Positions 32,049-41,000 of a DNA stretch of 44,889 bases are shown one piece after another. The stretch's first letter is position 1. Each line of letters begins with the position of its first letter. Made by a program: the position numbers and the translations under genes. This stretch comes from Bacteroidales bacterium (lineage in GTDB: Bacteria > Bacteroidota > Bacteroidia > Bacteroidales > VadinHA17), in assembly GCA_025358645.1 (NCBI GenBank), contig JANYIW010000011.1, forward strand, positions 1-44,889, read 5' to 3'. The notes under the pieces are model-generated. The model made no database searches. It saw nothing but the letters and a program-made list of their open reading frames with translations, and was not told the DNA's origin.

Positions 32049-33416
32049 ATGAACCAATCCTACAAATCAATGAAAAAACCCTTTTTAGTTTTTCTTATGT
32101 CAGTGCTTGTCTTTACGATATCGGCGCAAGAGAAAAAAGTAAAAACCGGATGGAAATTCGGTGGTGCGTTGCCTGCAATTTCATTTGACTCCGACCGTGG
32201 ATTTCAGTACGGAGCTCTTGCCGAGTTTTTTAATTATGGCGATGGAAGTAAATATCCGGATTTTCTTGATCATACTTACACTGAAATTTCACATTATACT
32301 AAAGGAAGCGGCATCTACAGGTTTATGTATGAATCTAATCATCTTATTCCGGGTGTACACATGACCAGCGATCTGAGTTATTTGCCTGACCAGGCGAATC
32401 CTTTTTACGGTTTTAACGGTTATGAGTCTGTTTTCAATAAAGACTGGATGGATAATAAGCTGACTTCTCCTCCTTACAGAACAAGAATGTTTTATCGTTT
32501 CCAGAGAAACCAGTTCAGATTTAAAAACGATTTTCAGGGAAAACTTTCGGGTGATAATTTAAAATGGAGTGGCGGTTTTGCTTTCCAGAATTTTAAAACG
32601 GGTTCAGTCAATATTGATAAGCTTAACAAAGGGAAAAAAGATAAATTGCCACAGGTTGCCGATGTACCTGGTCTTTTTGAAAGGTATCAGATACTTGGAA
32701 TAATTCCTGCAGACGAGGCTAAAGGAGGTTGGGTCAATACAGTCAAAGCAGGTCTTATGTGGGATAGTCGTGACAACAGGCCTAATCCTATGAAAGGTCT
32801 CTGGACAGAGATAGGGATTGAGGTATCCCCAAAATTTTTGGGGAATAACTGGGGATTTTCCAGATTTTATTTCATACACCGGCAGTATTTTACATTAATA
32901 GAAAAAAACCTCTCATTCGTGTACAGGATAGGATATCAATCAACCATTTCAGGTACTGTTCCTTTCTTCTATCAGTCACAGGTAATCACTTCTATGCTTA
33001 CCGGTGCAACAAATGAAGGACTTGGCGGGGCAAGCACAATAAGAGGAGTTTTGAGAAACAGGGTTCTGGGGGATGGTTTTATCATGGGTAATATAGAACT
33101 GCGCTGGAAGCCTTTATATTTTAAATTTTTAAAGCAGGATTGTTATCTGGGTCTTGATGCATTTTATGATTTCGGAAGAGTTACAAGGGATATCAAACTC
33201 CCGGGTAATCTTGAGTCTGCTTTCAGTGACAAATATGAGACTGAAAATTTCTCAGATTATTTTAAGCCAGGAACAGAAAAGTTTCATTCCAGTGCCGGGG
33301 GAAGCATCATGCTGGCTATGAATCAAAACTTTGTTGTTGCAATCGATATCGGGAAAGCCTTGAAAGAACAGGATGGAAATATTGGATTCTCAATCGGGTT
33401 GAATTACCTGTTTTAG
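32049..33416 (+). CDS. outer-membrane D15/Omp85-like barrel protein
   Basis: A 455-residue exported protein with a signal peptide ending TISAQ (about 1-26) and no POTRA domains visible. The C-terminal half has features of the Omp85 barrel: GLMWDSRDNRPNPMKGLWTEIG and GGASTIRGVLRNRVLGDGFIMGNIELRWKP, the last near the usual lid-loop RG motif. It ends in F455 (IGLNYLF), consistent with barrel insertion. Bacteroidota have many such stand-alone barrels without known cargo. An alternative start at codon 8 (MKKPF) also gives a good signal peptide. It is divergent from hutI. Confidence 0.8.
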   Translation: MNQSYKSMKKPFLVFLMSVLVFTISAQEKKVKTGWKFGGALPAISFDSDRGFQYGALAEFFNYGDGSKYPDFLDHTYTEISHYTKGSGIYRFMYESNHLIPGVHMTSDLSYLPDQANPFYGFNGYESVFNKDWMDNKLTSPPYRTRMFYRFQRNQFRFKNDFQGKLSGDNLKWSGGFAFQNFKTGSVNIDKLNKGKKDKLPQVADVPGLFERYQILGIIPADEAKGGWVNTVKAGLMWDSRDNRPNPMKGLWTEIGIEVSPKFLGNNWGFSRFYFIHRQYFTLIEKNLSFVYRIGYQSTISGTVPFFYQSQVITSMLTGATNEGLGGASTIRGVLRNRVLGDGFIMGNIELRWKPLYFKFLKQDCYLGLDAFYDFGRVTRDIKLPGNLESAFSDKYETENFSDYFKPGTEKFHSSAGGSIMLAMNQNFVVAIDIGKALKEQDGNIGFSIGLNYLF

Positions 33417-33451
33417 GAATCGAAATAATATTAAAATTTTTGACTAATAAT

Positions 33452-34726
33452 TCAGAATCCTTTCAGAAAATATGCCAGGGCCACACCCATGTAATTTCCT
33501 ACAATATAACCAATTATACCTCCGGTAATTCCAGTAATGATGACATCTTTGTTTTTAAGTGCGTTTGCTACAAGCGGTACAAAAGGTGGAGAAAAAATGA
33601 ATGCCGCCGACGTAATAAGAAAATTATCAGCATCAATTCTGAATATTTTTGCCAGAATAAGATGAAGGATGAGAGATCCAAAATAACACCATGTAATAAA
33701 TAAAATGAGATTCATCATTCCAATTCCAAACATAGTTCTGATGTTTGCCATCGAAGCCACTATGAGTGAAAAAACAAGGATCAAATACATTCCCAGCTGA
33801 AAAGTCTTTTCAATGCTGTTAATAGATTTTAAAAGTGACAGAAGCAATCCCAGTGTGGTTATTGACAGTATTACCACAACCATCATTGGAAGTTGCGGTA
33901 AAAGTAATGCCAGTCCACCAGAGAAAGCAAAAATTAGTACAGAAATAGCCAGCGCTCCAAGTAAGGGCAGAAATACTCCTTTTTTAAACATGCCTGAATA
34001 ATCCTCAAGGTTTTCTGTCTGACTTAGAATTTCTGCTTCTTCTCCCCGAATTCCCTTTGAAAATTCAAATGGTGGTAAGATGAATCTAAAGATACGTGGT
34101 GCAATTGTAATAAAGAAGAGAACCAGAAAGGCACCCACAATCATATCGTAAGTACTGACTATTACAAAAAGGTTTGCATCAACATTCAATGCCATTTTTA
34201 TTGCAACAAAATTTGGAGTCCCGCCTGCATATATTCCTTCAAACATCCCTGCAAGTTTCCAGCTTTCCGGGATTGAGTCTTTCCATATAAAAAAACCTGC
34301 CGTAACCATTACAAGGCCAGAGAACAGTGCGAGTACTACAGAAATAAACCCCTTTCTTGCATAACGGAGCCACCTTTTGAGATTAAGAGAAAAAAGTAAT
34401 AAAGGAAAAGCAAGTGGCACAACAAGGGATGGGATTATATCCTGGAGTGTGGCAATCTGATTAACAAAAACATCATTCTCTGTAGCTTTACCCTGAGATA
34501 TAAGTGATTCAACTTCAACTCTTGGGAGTGAGCTTTTACCATGAAGAGCCAATTTATAGCCAGAGCTTCCCTGTGGCAATAACCCGGAAGTGCCAATCAA
34601 AAGACCAAACCCGTAAGCAAGGACAATTGAACCCAGCTTTTGAAGGAACGACCATTTCTTGCATAAATAAATGATAACTGCCGGGAAAGCAAAATAGAAG
34701 ATTATCAATAAAACAAGCTTTATCAC
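33452..34726 (-). CDS. DUF819 family membrane protein
   Basis: An integral inner-membrane protein of 424 residues with about ten to twelve hydrophobic segments, member of DUF819 (YjcL-like). Diagnostic parts are the EGIYAGGTPNFVAIKMAL block and the following VIVSTYDMIVGAFLV segment. The family is transporter-like, but no substrate is established. The start is GTG at 34726; the overlapping ATG at 34728 is out of frame. It follows fabI on the same strand after an intrinsic terminator, so it is probably its own unit. Confidence 0.85.
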   Translation of the reverse strand: MIKLVLLIIFYFAFPAVIIYLCKKWSFLQKLGSIVLAYGFGLLIGTSGLLPQGSSGYKLALHGKSSLPRVEVESLISQGKATENDVFVNQIATLQDIIPSLVVPLAFPLLLFSLNLKRWLRYARKGFISVVLALFSGLVMVTAGFFIWKDSIPESWKLAGMFEGIYAGGTPNFVAIKMALNVDANLFVIVSTYDMIVGAFLVLFFITIAPRIFRFILPPFEFSKGIRGEEAEILSQTENLEDYSGMFKKGVFLPLLGALAISVLIFAFSGGLALLLPQLPMMVVVILSITTLGLLLSLLKSINSIEKTFQLGMYLILVFSLIVASMANIRTMFGIGMMNLILFITWCYFGSLILHLILAKIFRIDADNFLITSAAFIFSPPFVPLVANALKNKDVIITGITGGIIGYIVGNYMGVALAYFLKGF

Positions 34727-34755
34727 ATGATCTGGTTTTAGGTATTTTCAAATAT

Positions 34756-34786
34756 AAAAAAAGCGACTCACTGAATAGCAAATCGC
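34756..34786 (-). terminator. intrinsic terminator after fabI
   Basis: On the minus strand GCGATT (34786 to 34781) can pair with the complementary AGTCGC (34768 to 34763), with one G-T wobble, around a 12-base loop. Seven T follow (34762 to 34756). Position fits the end of fabI. Confidence 0.6.
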
Positions 34787-34811
34787 CTGAAAAATAGGTG
34801 TTTATACTTAC

Positions 34812-35654
34812 CTACTTATCGTCACAATCGCATTCTTCAAAACTCTTCTGGTACTGTTCGATAGCTTTTAGACTCATACCCATGCTTGAGAACCCGCCAT
34901 CATGAAAAAGATTTTGCATTGTTACTTTACGTGTAAGATCGGAAAAAAGTGCAACACAATATTCGGCGCATTCTTCTGCTGAAGCATTACCAAGTGGCGA
35001 CATTCTTTCAGAAAAGTCGATAAGAGATTCAAACCCATGGATACCGCTTCCTGCCGTTGTGGCTGTTGGTGATTGAGAAACTGTATTTACCCTTACCTTC
35101 TTGTCACGTCCATAAATATAGCCAAAGCTACGGGCAATTGATTCAAGCAGCGCCTTTGCATCCCCCATATCATTGTAACCCGACAGAGTCCGTTGAGCCG
35201 CAACATAAGATAATGCAACAACCGATCCCCACTCTTTTAGTGCGTCAAGTTTATAAGATGTCTGCAAAACACGGTGAAAACTCAGCGCTGATATATCGAA
35301 TGTCTTCAGCATATTTTCATAACTGGTCTGCTCATAAGGTATATCTTTTCTCACGTTAGGAGACATGCCAATCGAATGAAGAATAAAATCGAATTTACCT
35401 CCAAAAATCTTTATGCTTTCTGAAAGCAGGTTTTCAATTTCATCCATTTTTGTGGCATCCGCGGGAATTACCTGACTCCCGGTTATTTTAGCCAGATCAT
35501 GTATATTTCCTAACCGTAATGCTACCGGTGAATTTGTAAGAACCAGTTCAGCTCCTTCCTTCCATGCTTTAAGTGCAACCTGCCAGGCAATTGATTTCTC
35601 ATTTAAAGCTCCAAAAATGACACCTTTTTTCCCTTGTAATAGTCCTTCTCTCAT
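34812..35654 (-). CDS. fabI: enoyl-[acyl-carrier-protein] reductase (NADH) FabI
   Basis: Last reduction of each fatty-acid elongation cycle. The 280-residue short-chain-dehydrogenase-type protein has GVIFGALNEKSIAWQVA (cofactor site), LHSIGMSP after the third strand, and the active-site Tyr/Lys region SYVAAQRTLSGYNDMGDAKALLE, as in FabI. ATG at 35654 is chosen; TTG at 35669 would add five residues. It ends at a terminator. Upstream are 178 bases of non-coding DNA with palindromes before recN. Confidence 0.92.
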   Translation of the reverse strand: MREGLLQGKKGVIFGALNEKSIAWQVALKAWKEGAELVLTNSPVALRLGNIHDLAKITGSQVIPADATKMDEIENLLSESIKIFGGKFDFILHSIGMSPNVRKDIPYEQTSYENMLKTFDISALSFHRVLQTSYKLDALKEWGSVVALSYVAAQRTLSGYNDMGDAKALLESIARSFGYIYGRDKKVRVNTVSQSPTATTAGSGIHGFESLIDFSERMSPLGNASAEECAEYCVALFSDLTRKVTMQNLFHDGGFSSMGMSLKAIEQYQKSFEECDCDDK

Positions 35655-35711
35655 GGTAATGTGATTCAATTATTAAAATTATAAGTATTACATAGAATTC
35701 ATATTTAAATA

Positions 35712-35798
35712 CTTACCCTCTTTATTATTTCCCCCAGGGAGGAAAGGATTTGTTTTTCTCCTTCCCCTGTGGGTAAGTCCTGATAGCTATCGGGAGGG
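35712..35798. repeat. palindromic intergenic repeat between fabI and recN
   Basis: CTTACCC (35712-35718) and GGGTAAG (35771-35777) can pair. Just beyond, CTGATAGCTATCGG (35779-35792) is a nearly perfect palindrome. The form is that of a scattered Bacteroidota intergenic repeat; recN ends downstream of it on the minus strand, so it may act in recN 3' end formation. Confidence 0.5.
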
Positions 35799-35832
35799 AA
35801 GTGTGTTATTTACAAATAATATAAAATTTCGT

Positions 35833-37497
35833 CTAATTGATTCCGGCTTTTAGAAGTTCCCGTGCATTTTTTATTGCCGTTTCTGTAACTTCACTGCCGC
35901 TCAACAATCTGGCTACCTCCAGTATTCTTTCTTCAGGTGATAACAATTTAACCCGCGTAAATGTTGAATTATCTGTATCATCTTTATAAACATGAAAGTG
36001 TCTGGTTCCACGGGAGGCAACCTGTGGAAGATGTGTAATATTAATCACCTGCATATACTTGCCCATGGCTGATAATATCTGCCCAACTTTGTCAGCTACC
36101 TCTCCGGAGACACCTGCATCTATCTCATCAAATATAATGGTAGGAAGATTATTATTTTTCGTCAGCAATGATTTAAGACTTAGCATAACCCTCGATAGTT
36201 CACCACCTGATGCAATTTTAGCAAGGCTCTCAGGCTCTATCTGTTTGTTGGCTGAAAATAAAAAGTCAGCCTGATCAATACCCGTCGGAGTGAATTCCTG
36301 CAAATGAATGAGGGATATTCTGAATTTTGCGTTTGGAATACCGAGTTGTTTGAGTAATGCAATAATTCGTGATTCAATTTCAGGCAAAACACTCTTTCTT
36401 CTGTCCGATATATCTTCTGAAATAGTTTTCAATGAATTGATCTCTATTTCAATCAAAGCGTCCATTTCATTTAGCCGTTCATCACTGCTGACAATAGAAT
36501 TTATAAGTTCTTTTATCTCATCCTTTCTTATGATGAGTTCATCGAGGTTGTTTACGTGGTGTTTCTGTATAAGTGAGTATATATTATCAAGCCTGTTGTT
36601 TACCAGAACAAGACGCCCGGGATCGGCTTCAATGGAGATTGAAAGTTTCTCTATCTCAACTGCGAGGTCATCCAGCTCGATCAGAGTTGATTCCGTTCTT
36701 GACAGAAGGTTTTCACTTTCAGAAAAGAATATTTTGATTCTTGTCAGGTTAGTTTTGACCTCTCTAAGCATTGAAAGGATTGAAATCCCTTCTGTAAAAA
36801 AGAGATTTGAAGCTGTGGTTAATGCCAGTTTTATCTCTTCTGAATGACTGAGTAATTCCTGTTCTTTTTCAAGTTCTGTTTGTTCTCCCTTATTCAGTTT
36901 TGCTTCCTCGAGTTGGTTATACTGAAACTGGTAATATTCCAGGTCTGTCCTGTTTTTATCAGCCTTTTCTTTCAGTGCGTTATACTCTTTTTTGACTTTT
37001 CTGTAATTCGAATAAGTATCCCTGTATTTACTTTTAAGTTTTGCAGTACCTGAAAATGAATCGATCAGATTAAGCTGAAAAGAGTTATCATGGAGCATTA
37101 GTGTCTGATGCTGCGAATGTATATCTATAAGTCTATCACCCAACTCTTTAAGCAAATTGACCGTGACGGGAGTATCATTGATAAAAGCCCGGGATTTTCC
37201 GGCAGGATTTATTTCTCTTCTGAGAGTAGTAGGAGTCTCATAATCAAGCTCATTATAAATAAAGAACTCATTAAGTTCGTGATCTTCAATATTGAAGGTA
37301 CCCTCCACAATGCATTTTTCATTTTTATCAAGAAGGACAGAGGAATCTGCTCTTGTACCCAGTATTAGGGATAGGGCGCCTAATAGGATTGATTTGCCGG
37401 CTCCTGTTTCGCCAGTAATAATTGTTAGCCCGTTTTCAAGTTCAACGTCAAGCTCCTTTATAAGGGCATAATTCTGAACGAAAAGTTTTATGAGCAT
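35833..37497 (-). CDS. recN: DNA repair protein RecN
   Basis: SMC-like ATPase that acts on double-strand breaks. 554 residues: Walker A GETGAGKSILLGAL (about 30-43), a long central coiled coil (about 155-370), and near the C terminus the signature LASGGELSRVMLSLK and Walker B IIFDEIDAGVSGEVADKVG. ATG at 37497. It follows the DUF4835 gene by nine bases in the bamD-rpoZ-coaBC-DUF4835-recN cluster that is usual in Bacteroidota. Confidence 0.96.
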   Translation of the reverse strand: MLIKLFVQNYALIKELDVELENGLTIITGETGAGKSILLGALSLILGTRADSSVLLDKNEKCIVEGTFNIEDHELNEFFIYNELDYETPTTLRREINPAGKSRAFINDTPVTVNLLKELGDRLIDIHSQHQTLMLHDNSFQLNLIDSFSGTAKLKSKYRDTYSNYRKVKKEYNALKEKADKNRTDLEYYQFQYNQLEEAKLNKGEQTELEKEQELLSHSEEIKLALTTASNLFFTEGISILSMLREVKTNLTRIKIFFSESENLLSRTESTLIELDDLAVEIEKLSISIEADPGRLVLVNNRLDNIYSLIQKHHVNNLDELIIRKDEIKELINSIVSSDERLNEMDALIEIEINSLKTISEDISDRRKSVLPEIESRIIALLKQLGIPNAKFRISLIHLQEFTPTGIDQADFLFSANKQIEPESLAKIASGGELSRVMLSLKSLLTKNNNLPTIIFDEIDAGVSGEVADKVGQILSAMGKYMQVINITHLPQVASRGTRHFHVYKDDTDNSTFTRVKLLSPEERILEVARLLSGSEVTETAIKNARELLKAGIN

Positions 37498-37506
37498 AAC
37501 AGGTTA

Positions 37507-38436
37507 CTAAAGTACATTGGCAGAATTGATCTTTTCATATTTTGCTTTGTTGGCAGGGTCTATTTCCGTCAGTATCTGCACAACCCGACTTTTTTCCTCA
37601 GGGAATGCTTCTGAAAAAACATTAATAAGTTCGTCTGACTTTGCTTCCATTACTACCTGTACAAGATACATGAATGGATCAGGCTTTCTTCTGTAGACCT
37701 CCTGAATCAGTTTGAGGCTTTCCACCATACTCGTTCGGGCTTCGGCTATTTTCGATTCCATTTTATCGAGACCATTAATATTATAGTCATAAAGGAACTG
37801 TCTTACTCCTTCATACTCCTTATCCAATGTATTTTTTACAAGCCAATATCTGTTCCGGTTCCTGGAGCCATCATAAGGTTTCCAACCGGGTTCAGGAGCA
37901 TTCTGTGCATTGGTTACGATCTTCTCTGCCATCTGAAAAAACTCAGTGCCACCCAGCGGTGCAAAAGAGTCGTAATCAATTCCCAGAATCATATAAGTAT
38001 AATAGGCCAGCACTGATACCAGATTTGATCTGTGGGTACTCGGGTCAAACTCCAGGGGTTGAAATTCCACATACTTGAACTGAAAGTTGTTGTCGATAAA
38101 ATTCAGCATAGTTGATTTATATGTGGTGTTGAATACCGGTCTGCTTAACTGTATCTGTATTGTTCCTCTGAATTCATCAGCTGAAAGCTGGTCATTGAGG
38201 TTAATAAGAATATTACAATCTATTCTTTCAGCGTAACTAAAGACGTGGTTTGTCCAAACTGTATTGTTCATGAAATCATAAAGGTCGCGTTGCATACTCT
38301 CAAATACCTGCCTGTTTGATCCCTGAATTCTCTGAGCAGATACCTGTATATTGCAATTCAGCTCCTGCGCCTTAATTATAAAAGGCTGAATAATCAGAGA
38401 TATGATGAGAAAATATTTAAAACGGAGCACCCTCAT
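37507..38436 (-). CDS. DUF4835 (PorD-like) exported protein
   Basis: A 309-residue exported protein with a signal peptide (about 1-23, ending IIKAQ) and the DUF4835 start ELNCNIQVSAQRIQGSNRQVFESMQRDLYDFMNN. The family is annotated in some databases as PorD, linked to type IX secretion, but its role is not well established; no other type IX genes are in the window. The start codon overlaps the coaBC stop (TAATG), so translation is coupled. Confidence is high for the family and low for the function. Confidence 0.85.
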   Translation of the reverse strand: MRVLRFKYFLIISLIIQPFIIKAQELNCNIQVSAQRIQGSNRQVFESMQRDLYDFMNNTVWTNHVFSYAERIDCNILINLNDQLSADEFRGTIQIQLSRPVFNTTYKSTMLNFIDNNFQFKYVEFQPLEFDPSTHRSNLVSVLAYYTYMILGIDYDSFAPLGGTEFFQMAEKIVTNAQNAPEPGWKPYDGSRNRNRYWLVKNTLDKEYEGVRQFLYDYNINGLDKMESKIAEARTSMVESLKLIQEVYRRKPDPFMYLVQVVMEAKSDELINVFSEAFPEEKSRVVQILTEIDPANKAKYEKINSANVL

Positions 38437-39104
38437 TAAATCGACATTTTCTGAATTATTGCAACGATTTTATTAAGAATATCTTTTGCAGCTTCTTCTT
38501 TTGATTTCAACTCAAATTTATCAATATTATTGTTACGGTCAATAATTGTGATCTTGTTTGTATCGTGTCCAAAACCGGCTCCGGCTTCTTTAAGTGAATT
38601 TAAAACAATGATATCAAGATTTTTTCGTAATAGTTTTGCTTTTGCATTTTCCAATTCGTTATCTGTTTCGAGCGCAAAACCGACAAGTATCTGGGATGAA
38701 TTCTTATTCGTACCCAGTGTTTCTGCAATATCTGTAGTGGGTTTAAGTTTCAGGATTAATTCTGACTGATCTCTCTTAATCTTTTTACCGTAAACTTCAA
38801 CAGGAGTGAAATCTGCCACTGCTGCGGCAAGAATGGCAATATCACAAAACTTAAATCTCGAGATACATTCTGCAGACATTGATTCTGATGTTGAGACATT
38901 AATAATTCTTATGGAACTATTCTTTGGAGTTATATTTACGGGACCAAGTACAAGCTCCACAATGGCTCCGTACTCAGCAGCTGCATCTGCCAGTGCAATT
39001 CCCATTTTACCTGAAGAATAGTTACTGATGAAACGAACAGGATCAAGAGGTTCGCGGGTAGGTCCGGCATTAATCAGAAGCCGCTTACCTTTCAGAGGCT
39101 TATG
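38436..39104 (-). CDS. coaBC: CoaB part of CoaBC (phosphopantothenate-cysteine ligase), in the shifted frame
   Basis: Second half of the bifunctional CoaBC enzyme: joins 4'-phosphopantothenate and cysteine. In the shifted frame it reads HKPLKGKRLLINAGPTREPLDPVRFISNYSSGKMG, then continues to the normal end KMSI. The first in-frame ATG is only at 39005, well after the conserved NAGPTREPLD motif, so this part has no good start of its own and needs the shift or a corrected read. Its stop overlaps the DUF4835 start codon. Confidence 0.85.
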   Translation of the reverse strand, partial: HKPLKGKRLLINAGPTREPLDPVRFISNYSSGKMGIALADAAAEYGAIVELVLGPVNITPKNSSIRIINVSTSESMSAECISRFKFCDIAILAAAVADFTPVEVYGKKIKRDQSELILKLKPTTDIAETLGTNKNSSQILVGFALETDNELENAKAKLLRKNLDIIVLNSLKEAGAGFGHDTNKITIIDRNNNIDKFELKSKEEAAKDILNKIVAIIQKMSI

Positions 39105-39116
39105 GTTTTTTTTTTT
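39078..39116 (-). other. A11 frameshift site joining coaC and coaB, with a downstream stem
   Basis: The minus strand has 11 A (39116 to 39106) followed by CC. The coaC frame reads ACA AAA AAA AAA ACC and soon meets TGA. A one-base backward shift reads AAC CAT AAG and enters the CoaB frame. A possible stem AAGCC/GGCTT (39101-39097 with 39082-39078) starts four bases further. A sequencing or assembly error is an alternative. Confidence 0.7.
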
Positions 39117-39655
39117 GTAAAGAAGTTACCGATCTCCTTTACAATATCTTCCGGTTCTGCCATTCTTCCCATACCAGACAGACCACTTGCCAGTTCACCG
39201 CTTACAGGCTCGATAATATAATTCCCAAACGCTTTCAATGTCTCAATATTAATGATTGTTGCAGGATGGGTTAACATATCCATATCCATAGATGGGGCAA
39301 CGAAGACCGGGCAACGTGCTGATAAATAAGATGTAAGCAATAAGTTATTTGCTACTCCATTAGCCATTTTAGCTATGGTATTCGCAGTGGCAGGGGCAAT
39401 CAGGAAAAGATTGGCCCATAAACCGAGGTCCACATGGCTGTTCCAGTCGCCGTTCTCCGCGTTAAAGAACTCTGTGAACACCGGATTTTTTGATAATGTT
39501 GCCAAGGTAAGAGGCGTAATAAATTCTTTCGCATGATCTGTCATAATGACTTTGACCTCAGCGCCATCTTTAACAAGCAACCGGATGATAGTTGCAGTTT
39601 TATAAGCTGCAATACCTCCGGTTACGCCGATAAGTATGTTTTTGCCTTTCAGCAT
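39092..39655 (-). CDS. coaBC: CoaC part of CoaBC (phosphopantothenoylcysteine decarboxylase)
   Basis: First half of CoaBC: flavin-dependent decarboxylation of phosphopantothenoylcysteine. 187 residues with GVTGGIAAYKTATIIRLL, the active-site His in NSHVDLGLWANLFLIAPATANTIAKMANG, and the PSMDMDM motif near residue 120. The frame ends at TGA 39092 soon after the 11-A run; the coaB frame begins there. As it stands it could make a free CoaC. ATG at 39655. It lies between rpoZ and the CoaB part. Confidence 0.88.
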   Translation of the reverse strand: MLKGKNILIGVTGGIAAYKTATIIRLLVKDGAEVKVIMTDHAKEFITPLTLATLSKNPVFTEFFNAENGDWNSHVDLGLWANLFLIAPATANTIAKMANGVANNLLLTSYLSARCPVFVAPSMDMDMLTHPATIINIETLKAFGNYIIEPVSGELASGLSGMGRMAEPEDIVKEIGNFFTKKKTISL

Positions 39656-39669
39656 CCTAATGCTAAATT

Positions 39670-40002
39670 TTACTTTTGTTTAACAGGATTTTCAGGATTT
39701 CTGTAGAATATTTTCTTATCTTCCAACTCCTGTAACGCGATAAGTGTTGGTTTAGGAAGCCGTTCGTAAAATTTAGAGATTTCAATCTGTTCACGGTTTT
39801 CAAAGACTTCCTCCAGATTATCGCTATAAGATGCAAACTCTTCAAGTTTCTTATTTAGCTCCTGTTTCATCTCAACCGAAATCTGGTTTGATCTTCTGGA
39901 AACAACAATTACTGTTTCATAGATATTTCCGGTACCCTGAGTCATCAGGTCCAGATTACGTGTAACTGTAGTTACGGGTGCTGCTGATTTTCTGTAATCC
40001 AT
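39670..40002 (-). CDS. rpoZ: RNA polymerase omega subunit
   Basis: Small subunit that helps RNA polymerase assemble. The 110-residue protein is the Bacteroidota form (Rpb6-like), with the DLMTQGTGNIYETVIVVSRRSNQI motif near residues 18-41 and a Bacteroidota-type tail that runs to residue 110. It stands between bamD (11 bases before) and coaBC (14 bases after), an order typical of the phylum. ATG at 40002. Confidence 0.93.
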   Translation of the reverse strand: MDYRKSAAPVTTVTRNLDLMTQGTGNIYETVIVVSRRSNQISVEMKQELNKKLEEFASYSDNLEEVFENREQIEISKFYERLPKPTLIALQELEDKKIFYRNPENPVKQK

Positions 40003-40013
40003 AAATATATTGA

Positions 40014-40826
40014 TTATTTTACTCCACTGTCAGGAATTCCTGCTTTTAGAAATTTATTTGTTTTCTCGAAGATACTGTTAACATCTTTTGAGTATGCACT
40101 CTTTGGAAATTCTTCCATGAATGAATAATAGTCATCAAGTGTTGCCTGGTATCTTTCTTTTTGTTTATTAACCAGACTGAGTTCTGCATATTGGAAGAGT
40201 GAATTCAATTTAAGGTACATCATCTTTTCCCTGTAAATTGTATTAGCGTATTCTTTAAGACTATTGTTTAAGGCAACTACTGCAGCCTTATACTCCTTCC
40301 TATCATAATAAAGCCTTGCACTGAGATATGATTTTTCTACCAGCTTGTCTTCAAGGCTTTTTATCATCTTTTTACAACTTTCTGCCTTTGAACTGTTGGG
40401 AAATTTTGTCAGGAAAATATTAAATCCTTCAAGTGCATTCCTGGTGTTATCCTGATCCAGTTCCGGACGCGCTGAGATATTATAATCGCATAATGCAGCC
40501 ATGTAATAAGCTTCTTCTGCATGTTTACCGAAAGGGAACTGCTCAATAAATGATTTAAAATAACTTCCTGCCATGAAATAATCCTTCATACCAAAATAGC
40601 TCTGTGCATTCATCCAGTTAAGTTCTTCGGCCTCTTCAGTTGCTCTGAATCGAGGAAGTATTTGTGTCAGAAGTTCGGTAGTTTTAACATACTGTCCTTC
40701 ATCAAAATACTCTTTAGCCTTGGTCTTTTTAAGGTCATAATCAGTACTCTTAAGGAGTTTCCCATACTCTCCACAGGAACTTAACAAAACAAGTATTATC
40801 AGGACCGTATGTAATCTCAATCTCAT
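40014..40826 (-). CDS. bamD: outer-membrane assembly lipoprotein BamD
   Basis: Essential lipoprotein of the BAM complex. The lipobox LLSSCGEYG (Cys19) follows a short signal peptide. Residues about 30-260 form tetratricopeptide-type repeats with the BamD order (AKEYFDEGQYVKTTELLTQIL, then MKDYFMAGSYFKSFIEQFPFGKHAEEAYYMAA). 270 residues, ATG at 40826. It heads the bamD-rpoZ-coaBC-DUF4835-recN cluster. A good -7 element lies 24 bases before its start. Confidence 0.93.
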   Translation of the reverse strand: MRLRLHTVLIILVLLSSCGEYGKLLKSTDYDLKKTKAKEYFDEGQYVKTTELLTQILPRFRATEEAEELNWMNAQSYFGMKDYFMAGSYFKSFIEQFPFGKHAEEAYYMAALCDYNISARPELDQDNTRNALEGFNIFLTKFPNSSKAESCKKMIKSLEDKLVEKSYLSARLYYDRKEYKAAVVALNNSLKEYANTIYREKMMYLKLNSLFQYAELSLVNKQKERYQATLDDYYSFMEEFPKSAYSKDVNSIFEKTNKFLKAGIPDSGVK

Positions 40827-40842
40827 AGAAAAAATTGTTGCG

Positions 40843-40850
40843 CAAAATTA
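40843..40850 (-). promoter_or_regulatory. -7 element of the bamD cluster
   Basis: On the minus strand TAATTTTG (40850 to 40843) matches TAnnTTTG and is close to the bamD ATG. No convincing -33 TTTG at 17-23 bases. Confidence 0.4.
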
Positions 40851-40965
40851 CTGAAAAAATTTCATTTCAGGCATAAAAACGTAATAATTATGCATTTATT
40901 ATACTTTAAGACAAGGCAAAAAGAAATTAGGTATAAATAGGTATAACGATAAAACCGTTTATATG

Positions 40966-40993
40966 TAGATTTGAGAAAAATTTTAGAAAGGGG
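40966..40993 (+). promoter_or_regulatory. -7 element and Shine-Dalgarno of the oxoamine synthase gene
   Basis: TAGATTTG (40966-40973) matches TAnnTTTG. AAAGGGG (about 40987-40993) lies seven bases before the ATG at 41001, a strong ribosome-binding site, unusual for this lineage, and it decides the start in favour of the ATG over the upstream TTG at 40971. Confidence 0.5.
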
Positions 40994-41000
40994 AATTAAC

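Noticed and set aside
36059-36847. Plus-strand frames of 71 and 179 codons in recN
   Set aside because: Antisense shadows of the RecN coding sequence, rich in Ser/Ile as expected for such frames.
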